From positions 1-55,597 of the forward strand of contig NZ_VLKJ01000016.1 in NCBI RefSeq assembly GCF_007830315.1: a stretch of 55,597 bases of DNA. Direction: 5' to 3'. The DNA comes from Novosphingobium taihuense (lineage in GTDB: Bacteria; Pseudomonadota; Alphaproteobacteria; Sphingomonadales; Sphingomonadaceae). Shown in pieces: positions 35,346 through 44,199 of this stretch (within the stretch, counting starts at the first letter, position 1; the number at the start of each line of letters is the position of its first letter). The translations under genes were made by a program, and so were the position numbers. The notes under the pieces were generated by a model. The model saw only the letters and a program-made list of their open reading frames with translations. It was not told where the DNA came from and did no database searches.

Positions 35346-36086
35346 TTGGGTATTGTGCTCGGACTGGTCATTGCCGTGATTATCGTGATCGCCGTACTGG
35401 GCGTGATTGCAATGATCGCGGCCGCTGTACTTTGGCTGCTTGCGGCCGTGCTCGTGGCTGGTCTTGCTGCAGCGGCGTCATTCGCGATCGCGATAGTCAT
35501 CCAGCATCTGGGGGAAGCGTGGGGCTATTCCCACGCCGACCTTGCGGGCGCGATCTGTGGGGTTGCCTTCTTTGTCTCGGCAATGGCTTACGCAGCCCGT
35601 CGCTATCTCCCCTCGGATACCCGATCGGTGGATACTGAACCTCGACCTCGCAAGGCAAGAGTCACTGAGTTGCGTGAGCCTGACGAGGCAGGAAGCGACG
35701 AGGATTTCGCGCCGGAAACCGACAGAAATGTGAGAGCGGCATGGCAAACGATTGAGGAACTTGCTCCCGGCCAACGGGCGCGGGTAAAGGTGGCCAGGCG
35801 GAAATGCGCCCAGGTGCTGGCGCTAGGAGAAGGGGACACGATCGACCCGTCCTTGATCGAGCTCTCGACGATGCTGAAGCGCAACCTCCCGCAACTGGCC
35901 AACACCGTCGCCAAGCTTTGCGCCACGGCCTCTCGTTCAAAGCGTAACGAGGCGATACGCGGTCTGGTTGAGGATGTCGAAAGACTTGCGCAAAGCGCGG
36001 ATCGCGAACTAGCGCGGCATCATGAGGCACTCGCCGACGAACTGGTCGCTCTTCGCGCGCACATTGCGACCAGAACAAGTGCCTGA
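35346..36086 (+). CDS. Hypothetical membrane protein with helical cytoplasmic domain
   Basis: A 246-residue protein. The first 45 residues are almost wholly hydrophobic (two spans), a third span covers about 60-80 (ADLAGAICGVAFFVSAMAYAA), and the last 150 residues are charged and helical (RNVRAAWQTIEELAPGQRAR, then LPQLANTVAKLCATASRSKR). No known domain was recognised. The start is TTG 35346 or GTG 35355. It is followed 40 bases later by the HEPN/DUF3883 pair on the same strand, so it may supply a membrane component to that module. Confidence 0.6.
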   Translation: MGIVLGLVIAVIIVIAVLGVIAMIAAAVLWLLAAVLVAGLAAAASFAIAIVIQHLGEAWGYSHADLAGAICGVAFFVSAMAYAARRYLPSDTRSVDTEPRPRKARVTELREPDEAGSDEDFAPETDRNVRAAWQTIEELAPGQRARVKVARRKCAQVLALGEGDTIDPSLIELSTMLKRNLPQLANTVAKLCATASRSKRNEAIRGLVEDVERLAQSADRELARHHEALADELVALRAHIATRTSA

Positions 36087-36126
36087 AAGTCTTTTGTTCT
36101 TGAAGTTCTGCGGTTAGCCTCAGGCG

Positions 36127-36819
36127 ATGGACAAGCGCGCTGCCCCGATCGATCTCTTGCTTCCCAAGGCGCTGAAAGAGAAGCAGCGGCGGCTTCGTGA
36201 CGCGTTTCCTACGCCGCTCACCCTGCGGGTCCACCGAGCACTTTCTTGGCTGATGCGTGCCGGGGAAGAGAAGGATGATCTCGATGTCCGCTTCCTCCTG
36301 TCGTGGATTGGCTTCAACGCCGCTTATGCTGGCGACGTATCGCTGGCGCTGGGGCAGGAGAGCCAGCGCGAGCGCGACGTGTTCATGCGCTTCTTCGTCA
36401 CTCTTGTAGGATTTGACGGACAGCACCGGCTTTACAACATGGTTTGGCAGAGATTTGCGCAGGAAATCCGTGTCCTGCTTGGCAATCGCCATGTTTTTGC
36501 GCCCTTCTGGCTGCACCACAACGGTATTGCCGGCTTTGCCGATTGGCGCGACCGGATGGACCGGGAAGACATTGCGATCCGATCGGCTCTAGCCAGGCAT
36601 GATACGGCAACCCTGCTCTCGATCGTCTTCGGCAGGCTTTATGTCCTGCGCAATCAGCTGATCCACGGCGGTGCGACCTGGAACAGCTCGGTCAACCGCG
36701 CGCAAGTGCGTGACGGCGCCGCAATCCTCTCCTGCCTGCTTCCCCTCTTCATCGACTTGATGATGGACAATCCCGATCATGAGTGGCCCATGCCGCATTA
36801 CCCGGTGGTCGAGGGATGA
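36127..36819 (+). CDS. HEPN-like protein, possible RNase
   Basis: A 230-residue helical protein with features of the HEPN superfamily: FLLSWIGFNAAYA (about 57-69) and the late RNQLIHGGATWNSSVNRAQVRDG (written in two parts, RNQLIHG and NSSVNRAQVRDG), where R-N-x3-H is the RNase motif of active HEPN proteins. It should act as an RNA-cleaving toxin or sensor, dimerising through its helices. Its stop overlaps the DUF3883 start as ATGA, so the two are co-translated. HEPN proteins paired with partner genes are common in abortive-infection and toxin-antitoxin modules. Confidence 0.72.
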   Translation: MDKRAAPIDLLLPKALKEKQRRLRDAFPTPLTLRVHRALSWLMRAGEEKDDLDVRFLLSWIGFNAAYAGDVSLALGQESQRERDVFMRFFVTLVGFDGQHRLYNMVWQRFAQEIRVLLGNRHVFAPFWLHHNGIAGFADWRDRMDREDIAIRSALARHDTATLLSIVFGRLYVLRNQLIHGGATWNSSVNRAQVRDGAAILSCLLPLFIDLMMDNPDHEWPMPHYPVVEG

Positions 36820-37697
36820 GCGGTAGCGACTGGACCGACCACGAGATCGACCTCATCGTCGCGGACTACTTTGCGATGCTCGCGCTGGACATCGCCGAGC
36901 GACCATACGTGAAAGCTGATCACAATCGGGCGCTGCAGGCATTGATCGGCCGGAGCAAGGGTTCGATCGAGTTTAAGCATCAGAACATCAGCGCGGTTCT
37001 GCTGGGTTTCGGACAGCCTTGGATTCCTGGCTACAAGCCTGCAATGAATTTCCAGGCTGCGCTTGTGGATGGCGTGCGGCGATGGCTCGATAGTCATCCC
37101 GACTGGCTTGCACCCCGGGAGTGGTGGAGGCCATCGGTTGTTGCCGAGGTTGGGGAAGGGCAGGGACAAGCAGTCTTGCGGAGCGACTTGCCGACGCTGT
37201 GGATCGGACCTCCGCCCACGCAGCGCAATGAACCACCTCCGGTTGATCCAAGAGTGCTCGAGACTTTCGGCCGGAAGTGGGATGTGGCGGCACGCGACGC
37301 CAGAAACCGTGCGCTTGGGAAAGCAGGTGAGGCACTTGTCCTGCACCATGAGCGTACGAGTCTCACGCACGCCGGCCGTGAAGACTTGGCAGACAAGGTA
37401 CGGTGGACGTCTGAACAGGACGGCGATGGGTACGGGTATGATATCTTAAGCTTTGAGCCTGATGGACGAGAAAGGCTCTTAGAGGTCAAGACCACCAATG
37501 GCTGGGAGCGCACGCCTTTTCACATCTCGGCCAATGAGATTGCGATAGCAGAGGCACGGGCAAATGATTGGCACTTGGTGAGGCTCTGGAACTTCGCGCG
37601 CGAACCCAAGGCATTCGCTCTGCGTCCGCCATTGTCGGCACACGCAGAGCTCACGCCGACAAGCTTTCTTGCCAGTCTAAATTTTTTACCTGCCTGA
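36816..37697 (+). CDS. DUF3883-domain protein, PD-(D/E)XK-like
   Basis: A 293-residue protein with a C-terminal DUF3883 domain (about 180-275): GKAGEALVLHHE, then GYGYDILSFEPDGRERLLEVK, where D and E-x-K are the PD-(D/E)XK-type residues, and WHLVRLWNF. The N-terminal 120 residues (WTDHEIDLIVADYFAML, RSKGSIEFKHQNISAVL) resemble an HTH-like head often found with this domain. DUF3883 occurs in restriction and defence proteins; nuclease activity is expected but unproven. The ATG at 36816 overlaps the HEPN stop. No further gene is seen in 37698-37960. Confidence 0.75.
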   Translation: MSGSDWTDHEIDLIVADYFAMLALDIAERPYVKADHNRALQALIGRSKGSIEFKHQNISAVLLGFGQPWIPGYKPAMNFQAALVDGVRRWLDSHPDWLAPREWWRPSVVAEVGEGQGQAVLRSDLPTLWIGPPPTQRNEPPPVDPRVLETFGRKWDVAARDARNRALGKAGEALVLHHERTSLTHAGREDLADKVRWTSEQDGDGYGYDILSFEPDGRERLLEVKTTNGWERTPFHISANEIAIAEARANDWHLVRLWNFAREPKAFALRPPLSAHAELTPTSFLASLNFLPA

Positions 37698-37960
37698 CGC
37701 AGCTGACCTCTTGTTGCGCCGACGAGAAGCTCTGTGACCCGGTCAGTCCTTTCCCATGCAATTCGTTTGAGTAAGTCATTCAGACTGGTGTTGTGGGCAG
37801 ACTGGAAGGGCGGCTTACGGATCGCGTAAACGGCCGTCCAAACGAGGGGGCAGCAACGGTGGATGCCGATCAAACCCGGTTATTGATTTCAACTCCGACC
37901 GCCGTCTGGTCGAGACCCAATCTGCCGCTCAGCCCGATCAGACCGAACCCTGCTCCTGCT

Positions 37961-38494
37961 TCAGGCGAACAGATGCAGCAGCTCTACCGCTCCTGCCCCT
38001 AACAGGCCGGCGAAAGGCACTAAAAGTGCTAAAGTGCGCGTCTGCCTGCGACGTGCAGACTCTTCCTGTTCCATTTGCGAAAGCTGCCGGATAGCGGCCG
38101 TCTCCATCGCGAGGCGTACATCCTCGCGCCACGCCTGCTGTTCGCCTGCCAAAACGACCACGCGGTCGAGCACTGCAGCAAACTGGCCCTGCAGTACCTC
38201 GAATTGCTTTGCGGCCTGGTTTCGGTCAACGGCCACGTCATCAGCAGCTTGGGCGGAAAGCTGATCGAGTGCTGTCTCGATCCCATTTAGCTTGCTGCGC
38301 AAGCGCTTTGCCTCGGTCGTGGTAACATCCTGAACCTCGGCGACTTGGGCGGCAAAGCGTTTGCGCTGCCGATCAAAGCAACTCGCCACCTCTTCGAAAT
38401 GTACCGCCAGCTCATCCTTTACCGGCTTCGAAATCAGCCCCTCCAGAAGATCGGAAAGATCAGCTACTTCTGCTTCCATATCAGTCTGGGTCAT
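37961..38494 (-). CDS. Small coiled-coil protein with C-terminal membrane anchor
   Basis: A 177-residue protein. Residues about 1-150 are charged helix/coiled coil (DVTTTEAKRLRSKLNGIETA and AAKQFEVLQGQFAAVLDRVV), and the last 22 form one membrane span (LALLVPFAGLLGAGAVELLHLF) ending the protein, a tail anchor. It is the third gene of an operon behind two dynamin-like GTPases; its ATG at 38494 overlaps the stop of the GTPase as ATGA. I infer that it recruits the GTPases to the inner membrane. A longer start at 38548 would overlap the GTPase by 57 bases and is unlikely. Confidence 0.7.
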   Translation of the reverse strand: MTQTDMEAEVADLSDLLEGLISKPVKDELAVHFEEVASCFDRQRKRFAAQVAEVQDVTTTEAKRLRSKLNGIETALDQLSAQAADDVAVDRNQAAKQFEVLQGQFAAVLDRVVVLAGEQQAWREDVRLAMETAAIRQLSQMEQEESARRRQTRTLALLVPFAGLLGAGAVELLHLFA

Positions 38495-40440
38495 GCCGCA
38501 CCTGTGCAGTATTTGCGGTAGATGTTTCTTGTCAGGCGCATCTGGCACAACCGCGCAAGGGCGAGCGCCGGCTGCCCGACACGCACCGCATCGCGCACCA
38601 TGCTGGACACTCGTTTCGACTCGCGTACATGCGCGTTAGTCATGTGGCTTTCAAAATCAGCGACGCGCTTGAGGTCATGCCTGATAGGCCGCATCCTACT
38701 CAGGTGCAGTTCCCATGACTGCTTCCGCTCTTCGCGAATATGCGCCTGCTGTGCTCTTAACTTTGCAATATCGATATTGCATTGGTCACGCTGCTGGGCG
38801 GCAATCCTGCGCCGTACCCTGGGTGTATCCCGTGCATCCTGCAGCCGCTCGCGTAGTTGTTTCGACAGATGATCCTGCATTGCCTTCCTTTGTGCAGCGG
38901 CAGCGTCCGCCAGCGCAGTACTGTCAGATTCGAACTGGTTCGTGATCCAAGTCCAGTACGCATCCATGCGATACGCGTTCAGCAGCTTGCGGATATCTGC
39001 AACTTGGGCACAATGCGGCGGAAGCAACGGTTTGTTTTGAAGGCTCGTCTTCTCGTTGAACCATTCGGTGAGGCGGTCGCAAACGTCGAATAGCTTCGCC
39101 TGATCGGTCACCAGCCATTCCTGCAGGGCGTTGACCGTCGGCTTGATTGGTTCGCAACCGTGCAGCAACTGCTGCTGCTGGACACCAGGCGATGGCGAGA
39201 TTGTATGTGACGCGACACTTGCATCACCCAGCAAACTGCGGACCTGGTCCACAACTAGGGCTTCGATAGCATCCAACCTGCTTAGCCTCTTATCATAGCG
39301 CAGGTACCATTTGTGCCATCTGGCCTTGCGGGCCTCCACCGCTGTGATGGCATCTTGGCATTTGCTGGCTGCCATACGCGATGCGCGCCGATTGTGCCGC
39401 CATTGGTGCCACAGATCTTCCTGCCGCCAATAAACCTGTTCGCGCACTTCCTTGCTGATCCGTAGCCGCCGTTCACCTTCACATGATCGACGGATGTCTG
39501 CCGTCAGCGCCTGCCGCGCAGACGCCTGCACCCGTGTGGACCAGCGGTGATGGTCGCCACCGTTCAGTGCCATACCAGCCCAGCTGTCGCCGAGCTCTAG
39601 CGGATAGATCCGGTCGGGCAGATCAGCAGGCATCTTTAGCTCGAAATGGGCAATTTCCCGGTTGAAGAAGCCCCGGAGTGCGTCGAGATCGCATGTGCGA
39701 CCTGCCTCAATCTCGCTCTTGCGCCAGCGGCGAACTGAGTCTTGTGAATAGGCGTAAGTAATTACTAGACGGTAGCGGATAGGCGATCGGACCCAGCCCT
39801 TGAGTTGCTCCAGTTCTTGTCCAAGCTTTTCCGGTTCAAAAACGCCTAGCCGATTGGCGGTGCTTACCAGCAAAATTAGGCTAGCGGTGGGGAGGTGATG
39901 TTGCGCGATCCGTTCGACCAATGCGCGCTCCTGCGGGTTAGCCGCCGCTATGCCGGGCAGGTCGAGAATGGCCACTCGAACCGATGGGTCGCTCTCAGCG
40001 AAATAGCAGGCGGGAATGTACAGCGAGATTGGATCAGTACTCTGCCAACTGCCGTCCTCCACCTGCCTTCGGATGTTGGCAAGTTCTGCTCGCATCTCAT
40101 CAGCGCTTTGGCCCGGCCCATCCGGTCTGTGGCATCGCCAGTGATCGTCCAGAGACCGGGCATAGCGCATCGGCGTTGCCGTCGACGATTCTCCATGCTG
40201 CCGTCCGCCACGGAGAACGTTTTGGACCGCATCGAAGGCAAGACCATCCGCAATTCCCAGAAGGCTTAGAAGCAGCGTCGTCTTTCCAACCTGCGTCGGG
40301 CCGAATAACAGAACGACGGTCTCCGGACTGCGCTGCAGCGTCTCGTGGTCCTCGGAAAGTGAGGCAACCCATTCGTCATTCGCTTGGATCGCCCAGTCCA
40401 GGGTCTCCCCATGCAGCCGGTTCCATACGGGCACAGTCAT
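38491..40440 (-). CDS. Dynamin-like GTPase, second of pair
   Basis: A 649-residue GTPase. G1 is GPTQVGKTT (about 47-55), a G2 threonine is likely in SSTATPMRY, and G3 is DLPGIA (about 165-170); a canonical NKxD G4 is not evident (VITYAY at that place). The rest is long helix and coiled coil rich in tryptophan, arginine and glutamine (about 330-600), as in the stalks of dynamin-like proteins. Bacterial dynamins occur as tandem pairs in which both partners are needed for membrane remodelling. The ATG overlaps the stop of the first GTPase and its stop overlaps the small membrane protein, so the three are strictly coupled. Confidence 0.75.
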   Translation of the reverse strand: MTVPVWNRLHGETLDWAIQANDEWVASLSEDHETLQRSPETVVLLFGPTQVGKTTLLLSLLGIADGLAFDAVQNVLRGGRQHGESSTATPMRYARSLDDHWRCHRPDGPGQSADEMRAELANIRRQVEDGSWQSTDPISLYIPACYFAESDPSVRVAILDLPGIAAANPQERALVERIAQHHLPTASLILLVSTANRLGVFEPEKLGQELEQLKGWVRSPIRYRLVITYAYSQDSVRRWRKSEIEAGRTCDLDALRGFFNREIAHFELKMPADLPDRIYPLELGDSWAGMALNGGDHHRWSTRVQASARQALTADIRRSCEGERRLRISKEVREQVYWRQEDLWHQWRHNRRASRMAASKCQDAITAVEARKARWHKWYLRYDKRLSRLDAIEALVVDQVRSLLGDASVASHTISPSPGVQQQQLLHGCEPIKPTVNALQEWLVTDQAKLFDVCDRLTEWFNEKTSLQNKPLLPPHCAQVADIRKLLNAYRMDAYWTWITNQFESDSTALADAAAAQRKAMQDHLSKQLRERLQDARDTPRVRRRIAAQQRDQCNIDIAKLRAQQAHIREERKQSWELHLSRMRPIRHDLKRVADFESHMTNAHVRESKRVSSMVRDAVRVGQPALALARLCQMRLTRNIYRKYCTGAA

Positions 40441-42560
40441 GCGGGGCGGCCGCGCATCTCATCCAAGAAACTGGTTTGCGCGTTTCTCAGATCATCAATT
40501 GCAAGCGTCGCCCGAAAGCGATGGCCAAGACTTTCGTCCAATCGAAGAACGACCTCCATTTGATCGCTGACGCGTCGCTTTATCCAGCACATCACTTCGT
40601 CAAAATATGCCAAGTGCTGAGTTCTCTGTTCACGAAAGGCGCTTCTTATCGCCTCCGATACGTGCGCTCGCCCTTTAGTTTGCTGCTTTTCCAAGGCTGA
40701 GATGACGCCATAGGTGAGCACGGCCGCGCCAAGCGCCATACTTACAGAACCCGCCGCGACCGTTGCGGAGGAACCCGCGGCGGAGCTAGACCCCTGCAAG
40801 ACGGTCAAGATGGCATTGACGAAGGCTGGAATGGTATCAATCTCCCCATCTACCGCCACGTCGATCGCCAGCACGCCGGCTGCAGCTTTCAACAGGGGCT
40901 TGGTCAGTCCGTGCATCTCGACCGTGGTGTCCGTGATATCCTGCAGTATCTGGCGCAAGTCCGTGGTGGGGACTTCGCCTGGTGCGGTGGAGGCTGCAAC
41001 CGCGCTCTGCATGAGCGACATGTAGCTGGTGGCGATTGCGGGTAGCAGGCGAACAGCCTGCTTCAGTTCCTTCGCATCCTGCCCGCATAGCGGGGGGCTC
41101 TCGTGATCGCGACGGTGCGACAGGATGCGTTGCAGTGCCTTGAGGGACCTCTGGGGACCCGTCGGTGCTGCCTGCTGGCGGACGACTGTGGGCTCCCCTG
41201 CCGTGCCTTTATCTTCAGCAGTTGTTGCACTCAGGCTTTCGGACGGCTCTGGAAGATCGAGCTGTTGCCGAGATAGATCCGCCAACACCGTGGCATGCGT
41301 TGCGGCGAAAGCTGCGCCGCCCCCGCTTTGATCGACAGCTGATTGCAGACGGGCGTACATTCGGTCCTCCGCTCCGCCGAATTTCAGGGCAACGAAGTCT
41401 CTCGCATCGCGCAAGCGGGCGTCCCAACCACTTTCGGTTTCGTCGAAGTCCCTTCTGGCGATCGCCAGAGCCTGCCGCTCCACACTGTTGAGCTTCTGTT
41501 CCAGATTGCGCTTGTAGTCGCCCCGAGTTATCTCAATAGAGTTTTCAAGCGCCTCCATGATCTCGAGCCTCATTTCCTCGTTCTCAGGTTGAGCGTCTCG
41601 GCTGCTGCGGACAGCCTGTCGAGCCTCACTCACCACCGTGCCGATCTGAAGGCTCAGTTCTTCCAGATCCTCCAGCTGCCGCTGACGCGCCCCCAAACCA
41701 GCGCCGCCTTGCCTGTTCAGGGCGTCTAGGATGGAAGTTCGGATTGACTCCTGATAGTCCTGATCACCGATGCCGGTGCAGATGACCCCGCTAAGCGGGA
41801 CCTGAAAGCGTTCTGCAGCGGTCGCGCGCAATTGCTCCTGCCGGTCAACTGGCAGCGTCTCAGTGCCGGTGATTGCAATAACAGGCTGCACCCCAGAAAG
41901 CTGGTTCTTCTGGAGGTCTGTCCTGATTGCGTCTTGCTCTTGAGCTAACAGTCCGCCATTCGTGACTAAGATGCAGGCGCTGGAGGCAACTAAAGCAAGT
42001 CGCATAAATTCCTGCCAAGGCCGGTTACTTGCGGTGATTTTCTCGTAACCAGGAAGCAGCAAGAAACCGTGATTCTTCTGCCCTCCAAAGTACCGTGTTG
42101 GTACGCGTAAAACCGGAAGTTCCAGTACGTCCCCTGTCCAGCTCCGTACCGCCTGTTGGAATCTCTCTGCGCAGACCGGCTCACCGCGCGGCTCTCCTGG
42201 ATCGGTCTCATCGTTCCAGCGGTAGATGCAGCCATGCACCTCACCTTTGCTCGGATCCTCCAGCACCAGAACCGGCAGGTACTCACCTCGACCAGCATTA
42301 TCACCGAGCCAGGTCGTATCCAGATCATAGAGCAGCCGCATCAGTCGGGTCTTGCCGGCGCCTTGGTCGCCGGCCACTGCGATCACCATATGATCATATA
42401 AAAGACTGGTTATCTGGCAATCGCGCAGTGCCCGACGAAGATCATCTCTGAAGCTGCTGCGTGCATCTTCTTCGAGATAGGTAGTCGCAGCATCGACTGT
42501 CTTAAGGCGACGTACCAAAGTGGCCAAGTAGGCTTCAGGCGACCCAGTTTGCACTAACAT
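40437..42560 (-). CDS. Dynamin-like GTPase, first of pair, with membrane-active region
   Basis: A 707-residue P-loop GTPase-like protein. G1 is AGDQGAGKT (about 63-71); LLPGYEK (about 162) stands where G3 would be but lacks the aspartate. A coiled-coil stalk follows, and residues about 565-625 form a hydrophobic, alanine/glycine/serine-rich block (AAGSSATVAAGSVSMALGAA and following) suitable for membrane insertion, as in dynamin paddles. It resembles dynamin-like and SrfC-like proteins; I cannot choose. I start it at ATG 42560 with GGGGGT just upstream; an upstream in-frame start at 42722 would add 54 residues with no similarity. Confidence 0.72.
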   Translation of the reverse strand: MLVQTGSPEAYLATLVRRLKTVDAATTYLEEDARSSFRDDLRRALRDCQITSLLYDHMVIAVAGDQGAGKTRLMRLLYDLDTTWLGDNAGRGEYLPVLVLEDPSKGEVHGCIYRWNDETDPGEPRGEPVCAERFQQAVRSWTGDVLELPVLRVPTRYFGGQKNHGFLLLPGYEKITASNRPWQEFMRLALVASSACILVTNGGLLAQEQDAIRTDLQKNQLSGVQPVIAITGTETLPVDRQEQLRATAAERFQVPLSGVICTGIGDQDYQESIRTSILDALNRQGGAGLGARQRQLEDLEELSLQIGTVVSEARQAVRSSRDAQPENEEMRLEIMEALENSIEITRGDYKRNLEQKLNSVERQALAIARRDFDETESGWDARLRDARDFVALKFGGAEDRMYARLQSAVDQSGGGAAFAATHATVLADLSRQQLDLPEPSESLSATTAEDKGTAGEPTVVRQQAAPTGPQRSLKALQRILSHRRDHESPPLCGQDAKELKQAVRLLPAIATSYMSLMQSAVAASTAPGEVPTTDLRQILQDITDTTVEMHGLTKPLLKAAAGVLAIDVAVDGEIDTIPAFVNAILTVLQGSSSAAGSSATVAAGSVSMALGAAVLTYGVISALEKQQTKGRAHVSEAIRSAFREQRTQHLAYFDEVMCWIKRRVSDQMEVVLRLDESLGHRFRATLAIDDLRNAQTSFLDEMRGRPA

Positions 42561-43217
42561 ACCCCCACATCCGTTTATCCGATTTAGAAGCTCATCGCGC
42601 CCGGAGGTAGTCTTTCCCGACTGTCCAGTGTTTCTGCAGAACGGGCATTTCCAAGAAATTCGCGGTAAGATTGGTAGCATCGATGCCCTAAGTGAGGCAG
42701 ATTTTCCAGAACCTGTTCCCAAAATGTCAACTGAAACGCTCTGCCCGACACGGAGAAGCGGGACTGTTGTGGGTATTTGGAGTAGCTGGGCACGGATCCA
42801 GAACTGATCGTCCCAGCGGCTTGGAACGAGACGCGATCTGGGCCGGGTCCGACAGCTAACTGACGGCGGCAGCTTTCAGAGCCCGTTTGACTCGAAGCCG
42901 CCTGTCAACCGGCCCACTTGCAGTCGCGGGCTTTGACGTCAGGTAAAATCGCTGAGCGTCAGTTACTAGCTATAGATTCGCCGTCAGTTCCAACGTGTCG
43001 GAATGAAGGGATGGCCCAGAAGCGGCGTTCCGCTTCGGTAGTTGCCAACCAACTCCGGCTTTTCCGGTGCGGACGTTGCAAAAATCTGTGCCGACGGCAC
43101 CAGTACTACGACCGCCGGATAGCTGCCGGTAGTCTACGCCAACAATCCGGACGCTCAGGTGGCACTAGCTGCAATTGTGAGCTGGCTTTCATCCAAAGTC
43201 CTTCTCGCAGCAAAAGC
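42561..43217. other. 657-bp stretch without a supported gene
   Basis: Between the twin-GTPase operon and the GNAT toxin. No frame has convincing codon use or a recognisable protein. It should hold the GTPase-operon promoter near 42.6-42.7 kb. Several TGACGTCA-like and CGTCAGT words recur at 42.93-43.0 kb, which may be regulatory or a relic of a mobile element. Confidence 0.5.
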
Positions 43218-43727
43218 TCACAGTTCTGCCGCTGCCAGGGAAGCAGCAATAGCACCGATCGACTGGAACAGTACGTGTGGATCGTCGCGAGAAGGCAGGA
43301 AGCCTTTTCTTTGCCAGAAGGCCGCTGCCTCGTCGTCGATGGCATTGACGATCACTGCACGACCGCCAACGAGGCGGGAAGCCTCCAGGCACCGCCTCAG
43401 TGCGTGACGCAGCAACCCCGATCCGAAGCCCTGTCCCACCCATGCCAAATCGCACGTAAGTTGACCGAGCAGCAGGCAAGGGATGGGATCGGGTGGCTGC
43501 CCCGTCCGGATGGAGCGCGGCAGAATGCCGGGCACCACTGAACTCGGAGCCAAGCCATAGCAGCCGATCACCCGCATCGCCTCATGCACGACCAACACCG
43601 CGGTGAACCCCCGCTCCTGATCTGCGAGGGCCCGCGTCTTGATCCAGTGATTGAGCGCAGGCTTGCCGCAGTCGAAGTCATCGACTTTGTGTGCTGCGGT
43701 CAACAGTTCCGGCTTCGACAGGCTCAA
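43218..43727 (-). CDS. GNAT-family toxin (TacT/AtaT type)
   Basis: A 169-residue acetyltransferase of the toxin branch: FDCGKPALNHWIKTRALADQ near the N-terminus, CYGLAPSSVV, then LGQLTCDLAWVGQGFGSGLL with the acetyl-CoA loop (Q/R-x-x-G-x-G/A as QGFGSGLL) and GFLPSRDDPHVLF at the end. Such toxins acetylate aminoacyl-tRNA and stop translation. It follows its antitoxin with an ATGA overlap and probably acts as a second addiction module. Confidence 0.9.
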   Translation of the reverse strand: MSLSKPELLTAAHKVDDFDCGKPALNHWIKTRALADQERGFTAVLVVHEAMRVIGCYGLAPSSVVPGILPRSIRTGQPPDPIPCLLLGQLTCDLAWVGQGFGSGLLRHALRRCLEASRLVGGRAVIVNAIDDEAAAFWQRKGFLPSRDDPHVLFQSIGAIAASLAAAEL

Positions 43728-44029
43728 TTGTCAGTGCGATCTTCCGAGGGCGTGTCCCAAGGCGCCGGTCGCCTGAGCACATCGACGAGCGCCGGAGCCG
43801 CCTCGGTAGGCTGTCGCAGCAGCGCGATGAATTCGGCAAAGCCTTCGCCACTCATCCGCACGAGCCTCTGGTCCATCAGGACATCTTCGGCGGCCCGCAC
43901 GGCAGCCTCTCGCATGAAATCGGTGCGCGAGCGCCCGCGCGCGCTTGCCGCACGATCAATCAGGGCAATGTCGGCATCGGGGAGACGCATCGATACCAGG
44001 TGATTCTTTCGTTCACGGGTCTTGGCCAT
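43724..44029 (-). CDS. DUF1778 ribbon-helix-helix antitoxin (TacA type)
   Basis: A 101-residue antitoxin: HLVSMRLPDADIALIDRAAS gives the ribbon-helix-helix and GRSRTDFMREAAVRAAEDVL the second helix, the DUF1778 pattern. The C-terminal tail would neutralise the GNAT toxin, whose start overlaps its stop. ATG 44029 is preceded by GGAGATAGC on the minus strand. Confidence 0.9.
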   Translation of the reverse strand: MAKTRERKNHLVSMRLPDADIALIDRAASARGRSRTDFMREAAVRAAEDVLMDQRLVRMSGEGFAEFIALLRQPTEAAPALVDVLRRPAPWDTPSEDRTDN

Positions 44030-44145
44030 ATGCTATCTCCACAAAGATCCACGCACGTGCAATGCGGTAGGGCAGATCCGTGAGCAATGCGGATTACCTC
44101 AACCTAAATCCGCGCCGTAGCGTGGAGAGACGCTGTGGAGCGTAT

Positions 44146-44163
44146 TAGCGATAATAACCGCTA
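44146..44163. other. Candidate recombination site (res/dif-like core)
   Basis: TAGCG-ATAATAAC-CGCTA: 5-bp inverted arms around an AT-rich 8-bp spacer, 36 bases before the recombinase start. The form and position fit the crossover site of a XerC/D-like multimer resolution system. It could instead be an operator of the recombinase gene. Confidence 0.45.
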
Positions 44164-44199
44164 TCACTAGTACGCTTGCGATTGCGGGCAACCAGGGGC

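Noticed and set aside
37961..42560. Assigning the GTPase operon to LeoABC or SrfABC
   Set aside because: General layout is similar, but the defining sequence features cannot be matched by eye; SrfB-like Hsp70 is not adjacent to the operon, although an Hsp70-like gene lies 3 kb away.
42561..42722. N-terminal extension of the first GTPase from 42722
   Set aside because: The extra 54 residues have no similarity, whereas ATG 42560 has a good ribosome-binding site.
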